From Liquidambar formosana (Eukaryota > Streptophyta > Magnoliopsida > Saxifragales > Altingiaceae): a stretch of DNA of 64,000 nt. This document shows positions 34,829 through 47,345 of the stretch, piece by piece. The translations under genes were made by a program, and so were the position numbers. The stretch spans positions 20,981,607 through 21,045,606 of the forward strand of contig CM077832.1 of the NCBI GenBank assembly GCA_039720395.1, written 5' to 3'. The notes beneath the pieces are model-generated. The model was not told the DNA's origin. It did no database searches and saw only the letters and a program-made list of their open reading frames with translations. Within the stretch, counting starts at the first letter, position 1. The number at the start of each line of letters is the position of its first letter.

Positions 34829-35019
34829 GATTTCTTTTGAGTCTTGAGTCAGCAAACAATTTGATTTTGTTTAAGTATTTCTTTTCTGAGTTGTTTAGAG
34901 TTGTCATAAGTGTCGTTATTTCAGAGTCTTCAAGTAGTAATTAGTACTTTCTTTCTTTGTTTTCTCGCAGAGATTATATTCATTGTCTTCGCGCCTTTTT
35001 GTCTCTTAATGTGTGTGGC
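34829..35019 (+). other. Spacer between protease and RT ORFs of element E; candidate intron
   Basis: T-rich, stop-filled. GT at 34826 (ATATGTAGGATTTC) and a TTTCTCGCAG acceptor at about 34970 would form a GT-AG intron. Joining them keeps the frame into the ATG at 35020 by my count. Ogre/Tat elements are known to have an intron between protease and RT. Confidence 0.4.
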
Positions 35020-36812
35020 ATGGAAATAGACCCTAGAGACGCTAATATCCCTCCCGAGCTCGTTAAGCAAAGGAACAAAGGATAGCACAACCAATTACAG
35101 AAGAACTAGAATTAATTAATCTAGGGACGAATGAATTGTCAAAAATAATTAAAATTGGTACAACACTTTCCCCTTCTGAAAAAGAGCAATTGGTTGAGTT
35201 GTTGAGAGAGAATCTGGAAGCGTTCACCTGGTCTTATGAAGATATGCCCGGAGTAGACACAGATATAGTGCAGCATCACATTCCGACCAAGCCTGACATG
35301 AAGCCTGTTAAGCAGAAGTTGAGGAGAATGAAGCCTGAGTGGGCGTCGAAGATAAAGGAAGAGGTGATCAAGCAGATAGAAGCTAAGTTCCTTACGGTTG
35401 TGGAGTACCCTGAATGGCTTGCGAACATAGTACCAGTTCCAAAGAAGGATGGCAAAGTGCGTATGTGTGTAGACTTTCGTGATTTGAATAAGGCATGCCC
35501 TAAGGATGACTTTCCACTACCACACATTAACGTGTTAGTTGATAGTACCGCAGGGCACGCTCTTCTTTCTTTCATGGATGGTTTCTCAGGTTACAATCAG
35601 ATCAAGATAGCACCAGAAGATATGGAGAAAACGTCCTTCATCACTCAGTGGGGGACCTATTGTTACAAAGTAATGCCATTCGGGTTAAAGAATGCAGGGG
35701 CGACTTATCAGAGAGCTGCTACCACTTTATTGCATGACATGATACACAAAGAGGTCGCGGTTTACGTCGACGACATGATTGTCAAGTCAAAAGATAGGGA
35801 AGGACATGTGGCTGTGCTCAGAAAGTTCTTCGATCGAATCATAAAGTACAAGCTTCGCCTCAACCCTCAGAAATGTGCTTTTGGAGTCACTGTGGGAAAG
35901 TTGCTAGGTTTCATGATAACACAGAGGGGAATTGAAGTGGATCCAAGCAAGATCAAGGCCATTCTGGAGATGCCGCCGCCTAAGAATGAGAAGGAAATCC
36001 GAGGTTTCCTAGGAAGATTGCAGTACATAAGCCGGTTCATAGCTCAACTCACTACCATTTGTGAGCCCGTTTTCAAGCTGCTAAAGAAAGGAGAACCAAA
36101 AGAATGGAATGAGGAATGCCAAAAAGCTTTTGAAGCCATTAAACGCTACTTAAGCAATCCACCGATACTGGTTCCACCTAGAGAAGGAGAACCGTTGTTG
36201 CTATACTTAACCGTCATAGAAACTGCTATGGGGGCAATGCTTGCACAATACTTTGAAGAGTCGAGGAAAGAGAATGCCATCTACTATCTGAGTAAGAAAA
36301 TGATAGACTATGAGGTGAACTACAACGCGGTGGAAAAAACTTGCGTTGCATTGGTGTGGGCCTCCCAAAAACTCCGCCGTTACATGCTATCTTTCCAAGT
36401 GTTCCTTGTTAGTCGCATGGATCCACTCAAATATCTACTTGAAAAGCCGATGTTGACCTATCGTACTGCGCAGTGGTTAATGTTGCTATCTGAATTCGAT
36501 ATCAAATATGTGGTACAGAGCTCGATAAAAGGAGAGTCATTTCAGAACACTTGGCCGAGAATCCAGTTTCAGAAGGAGATGGCATTGAACAAGGGTTCCC
36601 TGACGAGGACATATTGGAGATAGAAAAGAAGCCATGGAAAGTCTACTTCGACGGGGTTGCAAATAAAAGGGGCTTCAGCATAGGAGTCTTGTTGATTTCT
36701 CCTGATGACGCCCACACCCCTCTGGCAATGAAGTTAGGGTTCGAAGCCACCAACAACATCACCGAATATGAAGCTTGTATTCTAGGGTTGGAAGCAGCTT
36801 TAGAGTTGGGAG
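35020..36812 (+). pseudogene. Tat element E: reverse transcriptase and RNase H (broken)
   Basis: A 495-residue open stretch (35136-36623) with the RT order: VPVPKKDGKVRMCVDFRDLN, FPLPHINVLVDS, FMDGFSGYNQI, VMPFGLKNAGATYQR, catalytic YVDDMIVKS (about 35761-35790), then FLGRLQYISRF and a first RNase H with YYLSKKMIDYE. A frameshift near 35083 separates it from its MEIDPRD start, and another near 36530 moves into the 36551 frame with the second RNase H (VYFDGVANKRG, EATNNITEYEACI). The copia solo LTR cuts it at 36812; it resumes at 38472. Confidence 0.92.
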
Positions 36813-38471
36813 TGTTGGGAATCGAACAAGAGGGAAAAATACAAAGGCGGAATATAAAAATTTTTCCTACGATTCCACAGCCCATGAATCTAACTATGCA
36901 TAACACAAAATCAAACCCTAACTACGAAGAGGGTTAGAACACTTACAGAATTTTTTGTCTTCTCCTTTTTGCTCCAAGCTTTGAATCCGGACAGCGGTGA
37001 ATGAGTAGCCCAAATGTGCTGCCTCCAACGGTATCCACACCTAGCTAGAGCTTCAAGCCTTTTCTTTCTTCTTCCTTGTTGTTGCTAGAGGTGGAGAAGA
37101 GAGAGAGAGAGAAGAGAGCCTCCAAGGGGCTGGACGGCTAGGGTTTATTGTGCAAGCCTCTTATTCCATGTCACACATAAGTGTGACCTATATAGGCAGC
37201 CCACTAAAGGGGGCTGGCCATGGGGAAGAAACCCTAATAGGGTTATGTGTAATTACTCTTAATTGCACATTAACCTCTATTATTTGTATCAAATACAAAT
37301 AGGCCTATAAAGAACTATTCTTTATTCACTAAAACCCTTTCTCTCATAAACTTTAAAGCCCTTCTTGCATGATCAGTGTGTGACCCATTGGGTTCACATC
37401 ATTAAGTAGTAGGAATAGCACGAGGTGTGCACAATGGAACTCTTTCCATTTAGGGTCTAATTGGAACTCCTTCCAATTTCCTAATTGATTATAACTCACT
37501 TATATCAATTAGGGCTTCTACTAACCATGAGTAACACCTAGCATATGGCTCATGGTGTGGTCCTTAATGAGGTGAATAGTCATTTACAAAGAACCCTTCT
37601 GTTATAGTTTATAGGTTACAATTGCATCCTTCCTTCAACACAATGTCTCCAATTAAACTAATAGGACATGGAAGTCTGTCAAGTCCCTAGTTCAATTACT
37701 TTATACTCATTCATAGATATCAACTCATTGATGAACTCATGAAACTCTTTTCATATTCATCCTACCATGGCCATGGATTTAATGAGTTATATTATGAATG
37801 CTATATGAGACATTCTCTCTCTTTTTCCTGAGAGTGATGGATCCCTTGTTGATCACTCACATGCCTTCATACACATAGCAGTAGGGCCAATGAACACCTT
37901 TGCAAACCCCTGAATAGGATCTGCACTTAGTGTTATCAAACTTCTAAAGCTACATGCATAAGACAACTATGGTGTCTCAGGTCTAAGGATTACTTGTACC
38001 ACTATAACAATGAGTAACTGATTGACAGGCAGGATAAAACTCCATTCTGTTTATCTCATATCTTTGGTCACATTCAGTGTACCTATTCTTGTAATAGGCA
38101 CCCACTTGTTGGTTGTAGTGTCTCCACACAAATAGCTTGAGACTAGCTATCTTCCTATAGAGTCAACCTAACAAGTGCTAGTCCTATGGTTCATTACTGT
38201 CCATCATAGTGAACCTTCAACTAGGAATGCTTTAGGAGTATAGTACAGAGATATATCTATAGTCTCAAAATTACAACTCTTTGTAATTCCATATTCTCAA
38301 CTCTAACTCAATGGACATATTATGTAAATATAAATGATGCATATAAACATAATAGAATAAGCCATTTTATTAAATCAATAATAAATGTGACATACATAAA
38401 TGAAATCAAATGATTATTCCTAATCCCTAAACAATCATCTCTATGATTGGCTCTAGGGCATAATCCTAACA
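36813..38471 (-). mobile_element. Copia solo LTR (1659 bp), TSD GGGAG
   Basis: TG..CA ends in minus orientation (TGTTGGGAATC..CCTAACA), TSD GGGAG at 36808-36812 and 38472-38476. Inserted in the second RNase H of Tat element E; removing it restores ALELG..VEELEVYGDSA in frame. It shares a block of diagnostic variants with the 5' LTR of copia A. Confidence 0.96.
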
Positions 38472-38645
38472 GGGAGTTGAGGAATTAGAAGTGTACGGAG
38501 ACTCAGCTTTAATTATCTGCCAAATCAAGGGAGAATGGAAGACTCGAGACGAGAAGTTGTTACCCTATCATGCTTATCTAGAAGCACTCACCAAAGAATT
38601 TGACAAAATAGAGTTCCACTACATGTCAAGAGTAAAGAACCGCTT
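38472..38645 (+). pseudogene. Tat element E: end of the second RNase H
   Basis: Continues the RNase H interrupted at 36812: the LEVYGDSALIICQIKGEWKTRDEKLLPYHAYLEALTKEF pattern seen at 61204-61320 is present here, ending near NRF. The LTR at 38646 then cuts it, so integrase is absent. Confidence 0.88.
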
Positions 38646-41371
38646 TGTCATGCCCCAAAAATAGCCTTGCTAAAGCCTAGTGAGGTAGTGACAACTCAAA
38701 ACCTTATCCATTCATTCTCCAAGAGACACCATGTTGACAAATATTACTTCACATAAATATTAATTTCTTTATTACCTCATATACGAAATTATAATTATTA
38801 CAATGCATCACTGTTTGATATTACATCACATATGTCAACTTATCAAAACTAAACAGCTATCGAATAAGGAAAATATGCTCTTCTATTCATGTCTTCTCAA
38901 CAGCTCACAAATTTCCAAATCCTGAAAAATAATTTTTAACAATAGGGTGAGCAAACCACGGTTCAGTGAGATAATTCATCCATGAATGCTTAACATTAGT
39001 ATACAACAGCTCATCGTACATTTAACAGCATCTCTGTAACATCTCATACTGCAATGATGTTAATAGCATTTCTCAAAATTTATGCCACTCAAGCATATAA
39101 AATTTGTATACAACAACTCATCTTACATGTAACAACATCTATACTTAACATTAGTATACAACAACTCATCTTACATGTAATAGCATCTTTGTAACATCTC
39201 ATACTACAATGATGTTAATAGCACTTCTCAAAAGTTATGCCACTCAAGCATATAGAATTTGCACGTACCTGTGCCTCTGTTACCTGCTGCAACCTGCAAA
39301 AACAATCATAGCATACCTATCTGCTCATACAGAATATACTATCCACGACCACAGCACACACCTCTCATTATGTGTGTATGCTACCCCATTGGCCTCTTGC
39401 CCTAAAAAATGGAGTAGCATATTAGTGCACTAACTACAGGGCTTTCTCAACCCGGTCGTCTCATCTCAACATCTCAACATTTCAATCTCAGTTACAAGTA
39501 TAAGCAACTTCACATAAACATGTCACAAAATAGATTTATACATACTTGTTTCTCATCTCAACATCTTAATCTCAATCACAAATATAAGCATTCAACTTCA
39601 CATAAATAGATCACTGAATAACTTGATACATGTTTGTACACGCATTAATAATCATATCATTCAACATATGGATGCTAAAATCATGCACGTACACTAATTA
39701 ATCTCAATAATATTTCAATATCCAATTATGAATATGAATTATTATTTATATTATGCTCTACCACCATTAACAATCTTAATCAAACTACTCAACATAAATC
39801 TTAATGCTAAATATTCAATTTGGGATAATTTGAAATTTTCATAAACTTAGAGGCTATATTGCAAATACAAGAATTATGAGGACTATGATGACATCATAGA
39901 AATGTTAATAAAAGTCCCTAAAGTGTTTTACTTCTCACCAATATCTCATAAATTCAAACATAACTCAATTTGGAATCCATTTGAGCTATTTTTAGTACAT
40001 AGGGGTATAATAGTCATTTTACAAGTGAATAAAATAATGCTCAAAATAAAAATATTCATTTTGCCTCACAATATTCTCATATAGATTTTGTTGATATAAA
40101 TCCAATATTTCAAATGGTAACTTAATCGGAATTCAATACACTTTGTTTAAGGCAGTCAAAGTTTGAAAACAAACTACATAAAAGGGTTATAATATCCTAA
40201 TTTTTGAAACCCATGTTATCACAATCAAATGGTTACAAAATTGTAAATATAGGTTTCTAGTATTTTTATATGATTTTTAAAAATATTTTTAGCTCCTAAG
40301 GAGGGCCCCACATGGCCAATTGCACTAAGGTCCACGTGGCCTATGGTACACCCTGCTACACCTAACCAACCTGCACATCTTCTTCCCCGTGCAACTACAA
40401 AACCAGCTGCTGTCTGAAATTTTTCCCACATTTAATCAAAACTTTGAATATTCATAACTAATTCATTTCTCAACTTTTTTCGATGATTCAAAAGCCCATT
40501 TTGCTTAGTTTTTCATGTAGAATCTTATACAAAATATCAGAAAAATAAAACAAGTTACGAATTCATACAGATTTTCATATCTGTGTTTCGGGTTGTCCAA
40601 TTTATTTCTCACGACCTACAAGGTATTAAAGCCTAAGATTTATACAGAAGCTTCTCTATAGTATCATAAAACTATGGTAAAAATTTCATAAAGTTTCATT
40701 TACTGTGCATAGAGAACCAATCAAATAAAGTATGAGGGAAGCCATTGATGCTTCTTTGAAGCTCCAAAAAATATCCAAACATCAACCAATCCTCATGAAA
40801 CTTTTAGAACCTATCCTATATCATTCAAAGATGAAAAATCTCACCTTAGGTTTGTAGAAAAATGTTTTGAAACTTCCTTGGTTTGAGCTCCCTTCTTTCT
40901 CCTTCTTTCTTTCTCTCTATTTCTCTCTTGTTTTTACACTCTCTTAGCAGCCCAAAATAGCACGAAAATGAGCTGAAAATTAGCCCTTTTATACCCCCTC
41001 AAGTCAAAGGAAGTCTCCCCTCATTAATTTGTGAAGATTCCCCCTTATCCCTTTGTCCCTAAGCAAACCATTTCTTTTTCCTCAAGCAAACGTGGCTGTT
41101 TTTGTTGGTTTGTTTTGTTTTGTTTTGTTTTGCTTTTATTTTTCAGCAATTCATAAAATTTAGCCACCTATCCCCTCCCATGTAAGCAATGACTTCATCT
41201 TAAGGATTAATTACATCATTAATCCTATTAATATAATAAGTTAGTAATTTTTGTTATATATATATCCTAAAGCTTTGGTGATTAATAATAATCATAATTA
41301 TGACAACACAATAATAATAATAATCACACTAATCAATTGATTATTAGGGGGCAAATATTTGGGCTATCACA
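38646..41371 (-). mobile_element. LTR of another Ty3-gypsy element F (2726 bp)
   Basis: In minus orientation it starts TGTGATAGCCCAAATATTTG at 41371 and ends GGGGCATGACA at 38646. Just outside its start, 41384-41372 reads AAGGTTGGTAGAA, preceded by TTTCGAGGACGAAATTTT. That order (FxDE-like tail, purine tract, TGT.. LTR) is the usual 3' end of chromovirus-type gypsy elements. TATA box TATAAAA on the minus strand at 40987-40993. No second LTR in the window; inserted into Tat element E. Confidence 0.78.
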
Positions 41372-44300
41372 TTCTACCAACCTTAAAAAAATTTCGTCCT
41401 CGAAATTTGAATAGTTTTAAATCAAATACTATATACCACTACGCTTCCACTGTGCAACTCAAATTTGAAAGAGCTCATAAGTAAAACAAATTTTCTTTCT
41501 CAAGAAAATACATTTACAAGTATGGTGGAATAATCCAGTATGTATAATCAATTAACAACTCCCAATAATATTCATATCCAAAATTGAAGTCCAAGGTCAA
41601 ATCAAAGTTACATAAAGATGTAAGGATCAAAAATACATTTTTATGGAAAATGTACTAAAACTTCGTGTTATGTTTAGCATGTCCAAAGGTCTTTACAATT
41701 CATATGATTTGGAAATTAGAAATCATTAGAGTTGCTTTTTAAGTTAGAAACTAAGTTTCCAATGTTTATAAAACATGTAGTTCAAATCAACACTACAATA
41801 AGATCTTATTGAGCATAAAACCATGATAGAATATGGTCTTAGTTTGTAGTAGAATCACGTCTTGTTATGTAAAGTTATCAACATACCTCAGTAAAACTGA
41901 ATAGATTGTAGATAAATATTCATATCCTCAAATATATATGTTCAAATCTTGATTTTCTTGATTCTATGTAATCTAAACTCATAAAACATTTTGACAAAAT
42001 ATGCCTTAGGATGAAAACCTTCTCTTTATGAAATAATTTAGCGATTTTATCTGAAAATACTTTGCTAGCATTTCAGAACAATATGAACCAATGAATAATG
42101 TTTGAATTTATGGGAATAAACCACAAAGAATTTGATTCTAAAGCTTTTTATGCAAAAACCAGACATAACAATGGTATTTCTCATAAACTTTCATAAAATT
42201 ATGACATGGATAACCCCTTTAATAAATTCGTTCAAAACACCCTTTCTGCTGAAAAATAGCGATTCATTTTAAAATAGCGATTCAACTTCAAAAGGCATGA
42301 AAATCTCTAGATTTGGAGTTCAATATCTTAAGAATACATAGAAAAACAAAATGCATAAATAATGTTTCTAGCCTCAATTAGAATTTAAACAACACAATAT
42401 CTATAGAAAATTTCTGTATTGCCAGCATATAGCTCATCTTCTCTAAAAATTCATAACTTTCTTAAATCTTAACGAAATTAAGTGATTTAAAGACCCAATG
42501 AAAGCTTGAGAAATATACTTTTAGATTCCATGGTTGGTTCTCATTAAAACAACACCCATTAAATCAAATTTTGAAGTAGAGTTTCAGGTTCCAAAACTCT
42601 AACATAAACTTTGAACAACAATTACTTGTAACACTCTTAATCGTTCCTCCCCAAATTTCATAGGTAAAAATTACATGCTAAATGGATACAAAGTCCTCAA
42701 TAATAGAATCAAATAATTGATTGTATGAAAACAATTAAACTATTATAATTTGGACTTCATTAAAGCATAGTTTTAATCTTTTAAACTCAAAGTTTCCAAA
42801 CCAAATATTTCAATTGAAATTAGGAATCAACGTAAAATAAAATTAGGGGTCAATCCTCACTAACAAGCTCTAATTGAACCATCAATTTACTGTAAATTAT
42901 ATCTCCTTAAAATTCCTTACTTATCTGTAATTGATGTGATTTAGCAAACAAAATCGATTGTAAAAAAAAAATTTCATCCTCCAAGTTAATTCCACAAATT
43001 GTCAATGCAACGCTAAAGAATTGCTATTTTTCTCAATATGAACTCAAAAATAACTAGGATTTTCATTCAGCATCCTTCTTGACAACACTCTTAATTCTCA
43101 AGTCCTGTAGGCACTACCTGTTATTATAGATTAAGAATACCAAGAAAATATCAATCACCGATGTACATCAGTCACACAGTTTTCACTGGCTCAATTTTGT
43201 CCCCATATTTCAAACCTTTTACACCCATCCATCACAAGAGGGACACCATCGATGTTCTAGGAGGGAACCATAACCATCCATCAGGTAGGAAACCAACCAT
43301 ATAGATAACCATTACAGAATAAACCTTTAGGGCCTTTCACCCAAGGGCATTCTACACTTTTCTTGTTAAACAAAGGAGAATTTCTTAGTTAAACCATCGA
43401 GTAATGCGTTCAAGGACAAGAGCCAATGTTCCATTTTAAATATAAAATGAGTAACCCTCCAATTTCAAAAATTCATAAAATTCATCTCAATTCTTTTCAA
43501 ATCCAAACATGGCTCCTACTTTTCTCAGAAATCATTTCAAATACTTTTGTAGAACTTTTCACAAAACAAACTTTTCACAAACAGAGGGTTTCAAGATCTT
43601 CGAACTTAATAAAAATAATTATTTTCTATTTGAACACATTTAAGGCTTTTTTTTTTTTTAATGCTGAAAACATAACCATTCGTATTCAAAAATTCATAAC
43701 TCATTCTATTGTTGTGCAAATAAGGTCATTCTTGAAGATTTGAAAACTAAACTCAAAGCCCCAGTACAAGAAAAAGGATAACCCAATGATTTCATTGATT
43801 ATAAAACCAATTTGATTTTGTGGACAATGTGCTGGAATTTGGTTCTAACACTGGTTCAATGGGCTTGAGATTTGTAGCATATGAAAACTGACATAATATA
43901 GAGTCTTTATACTAAAAATTATGAATTTACTTCAGGTAAAACTATAAGTACAAAATCACTGAAGTCAAATCATATATAGCATGGTCTGTTAAAACAGCTT
44001 TACTCTTACAACTTTGTAAATTTAACTATCCATGCACTTTATTTATATAAACTATACTCTTATTCATTGGAGGAATAGAATCCCTACATTTCTCAACAAT
44101 ACAACAATATTCAATTTATATAACACAAATCCGTATACATACTTGGATACCAATTTTCTTCTCGTAGTATAGTTATTATTCATTCTTTATGACAGTTAAC
44201 TCATATCTGCTATTTGATCCTTTAATAAGAACCATACTCGTGAAGTCAAATTGTCAATCTTCTCATCTGTCCACCTTTAAAAGAAATTTCTAAATAAATC

Positions 44301-44678
44301 ATGATACCACCCAACTACTTTATCTCAAAAACAATATCTTTACTCAAATCTTGAGTTCGTCCGCTTCCGATATAGAATTCTGTGACTCATCCCTCAACCT
44401 CACCCTCACCCTCACCCTCACCCATCTTGAGCCTATTGGGAATATTAGGACTCTTGGTTCTCTCAACCTCACCCTAACCCTCACCCATTTCGAGCCTGTT
44501 GGGACTGTTGGGACTATTGGTCTCTTGGGCCTTTTGTCACATCATTCCCCATTAAGAAGTCAGAGTTGTCACTTGCCTAAGAATTTCACTTTCAAATCTT
44601 CAACACGTGGTACAAAAAGTCCATCTTAAAACTTAGGCCCTAATTACTTCCAACTTTTCAAACCAAATGGGTAGATAT
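41372..44678 (-). other. Non-coding internal sequence next to LTR F
   Basis: 3.3 kb of AT-rich sequence with no protein match I can see on either strand. Only the first ~40 bp next to the LTR look like the end of a gypsy pol. (CTCACC)n runs occur at about 44398-44427 and 44464-44490, and a T-run at about 43648. It may be a badly decayed pol or a LARD-like non-coding interior. Confidence 0.45.
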
Positions 44679-47345
44679 TGTGAACCCCGGAAAACGGCCC
44701 ACAAGGGTTTGGCAAAATGATGGGTGTGAAAGACAACAAACAAAAAAGGAGTCGCCACCTCATTTTTTAGGGAAAAGAGGAAAACCACTAAAATACTTTA
44801 TTTTCAAAACCACATGACTCCATTAAAGGAAAAGCAAAGTCTTTGAAACCAGAAAATTGGATTCGGGGGCTAAGTTACGACGTGGGAAGGTTCTGGGCAA
44901 AAGCCCATAGGCACCCACATCGCCCGAGTTGGTCTCTTAATTTAATTGGGCTAACTTAAGATCTTTTCCACTCAAATATCATCATATATCATCACAAGGC
45001 AGCATGCATATCATATATTTCATCCAATCATCTCATGCACAATCAATCAAATAAAACAAAACAGAAAAAAAAAAAAGAAAAGAAAAGAAAAGCCTAGGAT
45101 ACTTGGATCCTCGAACGGACTTGAGCCTCACGAAGAGCGCCTACGTACCATGCAGCGAAATACATGGATCAAAGTCCACGTAGTTCGAAAAGAATAGGGT
45201 TACAACCTAATACAAACCTATGGTAAAAACCCTAGGTTTCCTCATTTGAAAATACATTGATTAAACAAGTTTGAATTTAGGAAAACTTCCACAAAATGGA
45301 AACCTTGATAAAAAAACAGAATTTATTATTGAAGGAAACCTTTGATAATTACCATAAGCTTGTATTAAGAAGTAACCCTAGGAGGGAGAAGAGAAAAGAA
45401 AGAAAAAGAAAGGTGAATTGGGGCACCTTCAAACCCTACTTACCTGAGCGCACAAGCTCCTAGCATTAGCCATTTCAGACCATAGCAGCCCTATTTGCAA
45501 TAGGACAAGCATTGTACCTGTTTGCACCCTTACAAGTGCACACAATCATGCAAAGAAAGCAATATGCAAATCTGGACAGAACCTTGACAAGGCCTAAAAT
45601 CATCCATTAATCATGCAAACAACAAGAATAATGAATAACTAAGGGTTCTAACTCACTCCTACATGCAATGACTCGACTAACATGCATAAAAACCTACCAA
45701 AGACACACTAACAAGCATAAGAGACTCCAATAATATCAATAAACATGATAACACAGCATATTCTAACCAAAAGGATGATATTTTATGTAAAATATGAAAA
45801 TAGGCCTTCCTACGGCGAGTTTTCTTAAGCGAAACTATCCTAGGATAATTTCACGTAAGAAAGTCGTTATGGAGAGGTGCAATTAGCATATCCTACGTAA
45901 AATATATACCCTAGAACACAACAGAAGAGATTTCATGCTTAAACACATCACAGAAGACTCTCATGCAAAACCTCACTCAACGAAAAGGATAATTATCCTT
46001 AGAAAAGGATAATGTCTCCAAAAACCCTATAAATTATACTACATGAATGCAAACCTAGCATGATTCAACTATATGCAGCATATATAGAATGGCTATGATG
46101 AGCAACAGCTCAAAAAGCTAAGCTAAGCATGCTGTATAAGACCTATGCGATTTCAGGGTTATCGAAACCCTAATCTCACAACTATGCATTAAAACCTATG
46201 AAACAACTCTAAGACGTGCTCAAATCATCATGAATATCATTCATATAGCATATATTGACTAACAGGAACATCCACACATGATAATAATCACAGCAACCTA
46301 AACATGTGAACTATGCATGATTTAAGAAGATAGAACGAATAAGGCTATCAAATCCTTGGTAAACCAGGGATTATCAAGCATATAAAGCCATAAACTATCC
46401 TAAAATCATTCATATAACATCACATAAACATTGAATTCCATCCATAAGAAGAACAATCTCATGCACCATAACTATCTTAAAAGAAGAAGAAGAAAGAGAA
46501 GAAGGAGAAGCAGAAATTCATGTTCAGCATTGAAGGGATAGGCTTACCTCTTGTAGACTCTTCTTTGTCTTCAAACCTCTTGTTTCCTTGCTTGCTTGGG
46601 GTTGAAGAGCCTCCTCTTGAAGTCCTTCTAGCTCTCCAAACTCGTAGCTCCCTCTCTCTCTAAGTGTAAAGTGCAAATAACCTCCCCCTATGTGCTGAAT
46701 ATCATGTCCTTTATATAGAGAACTGACCCCCTAAACCAATGGCTAGGATTAATTCGTTAAATAATGATCCTAGGGCTATTAGAGACTCTCTTGGTGCTCA
46801 AATAACTCAAACCTACACACTCCTAAGCTCAGACAAGTTGTTTTGGCAGAGGAAACCGTCAAAAGAGGGAGAGAAGAGTTAGAAGTTGACTTAAAGTAGG
46901 AGTCTCTCGAGTGACCAACTAGGCCTGGACGGTTAGCCGTCTGGGCTTGGACGGCTGACCGTCCAGCCCCGGATGGTTACCTGAGGCCCTCCTATTTTTG
47001 CTCCGCTTTTGACTCCCACTTGCTGTAGAAGTCCTAAAATCTTCAAATTAAGTCCGATTTTGACGAAATAAAAGCCAAAACGACCGTGTTTCGAAAGGGA
47101 ACACATTTTTAGGCATTTTAGGACAAAAATCCTCAACCATGGGTGCATGGTTAGGTTTTACAAAGGTGGTTAACCATGGTGCTTCACCGTCGCTAAGCTG
47201 GGTTTGTACACAAGGTCGAACCGAATGCTTTCCCAATCGAAAATTGATCTTTCTAAACATGTTTAGGACATAAATAAAGCCCAATTGAAGTTAAATGAGA
47301 GAAAATTGGTTGGGTCTTATGAGTCTATTTGAGAAAAGTAAGAAA
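44679..47345 (-). mobile_element. 3' LTR of Tat element C, 5' end truncated (~2.66 kb)
   Basis: Minus-strand LTR ending CCGGGGTTCACA at 44679; homologous to 11960-14679. Contains the conserved module (45093-45187), TATA TATATAAA (46710-46717, minus) and the GC-rich inverted block (46903-46985). Its beginning is missing: at about 47345 it joins a protease-upstream coding segment, so a deletion removed pol and the LTR start. Near-identical to 50078-52316 at an offset of about 5.4 kb. Confidence 0.9.

Noticed and set aside
44398..44490. CTCACC-rich ORF (44351-44629)
   Set aside because: The reading frame is produced by a simple hexamer repeat; no domain.
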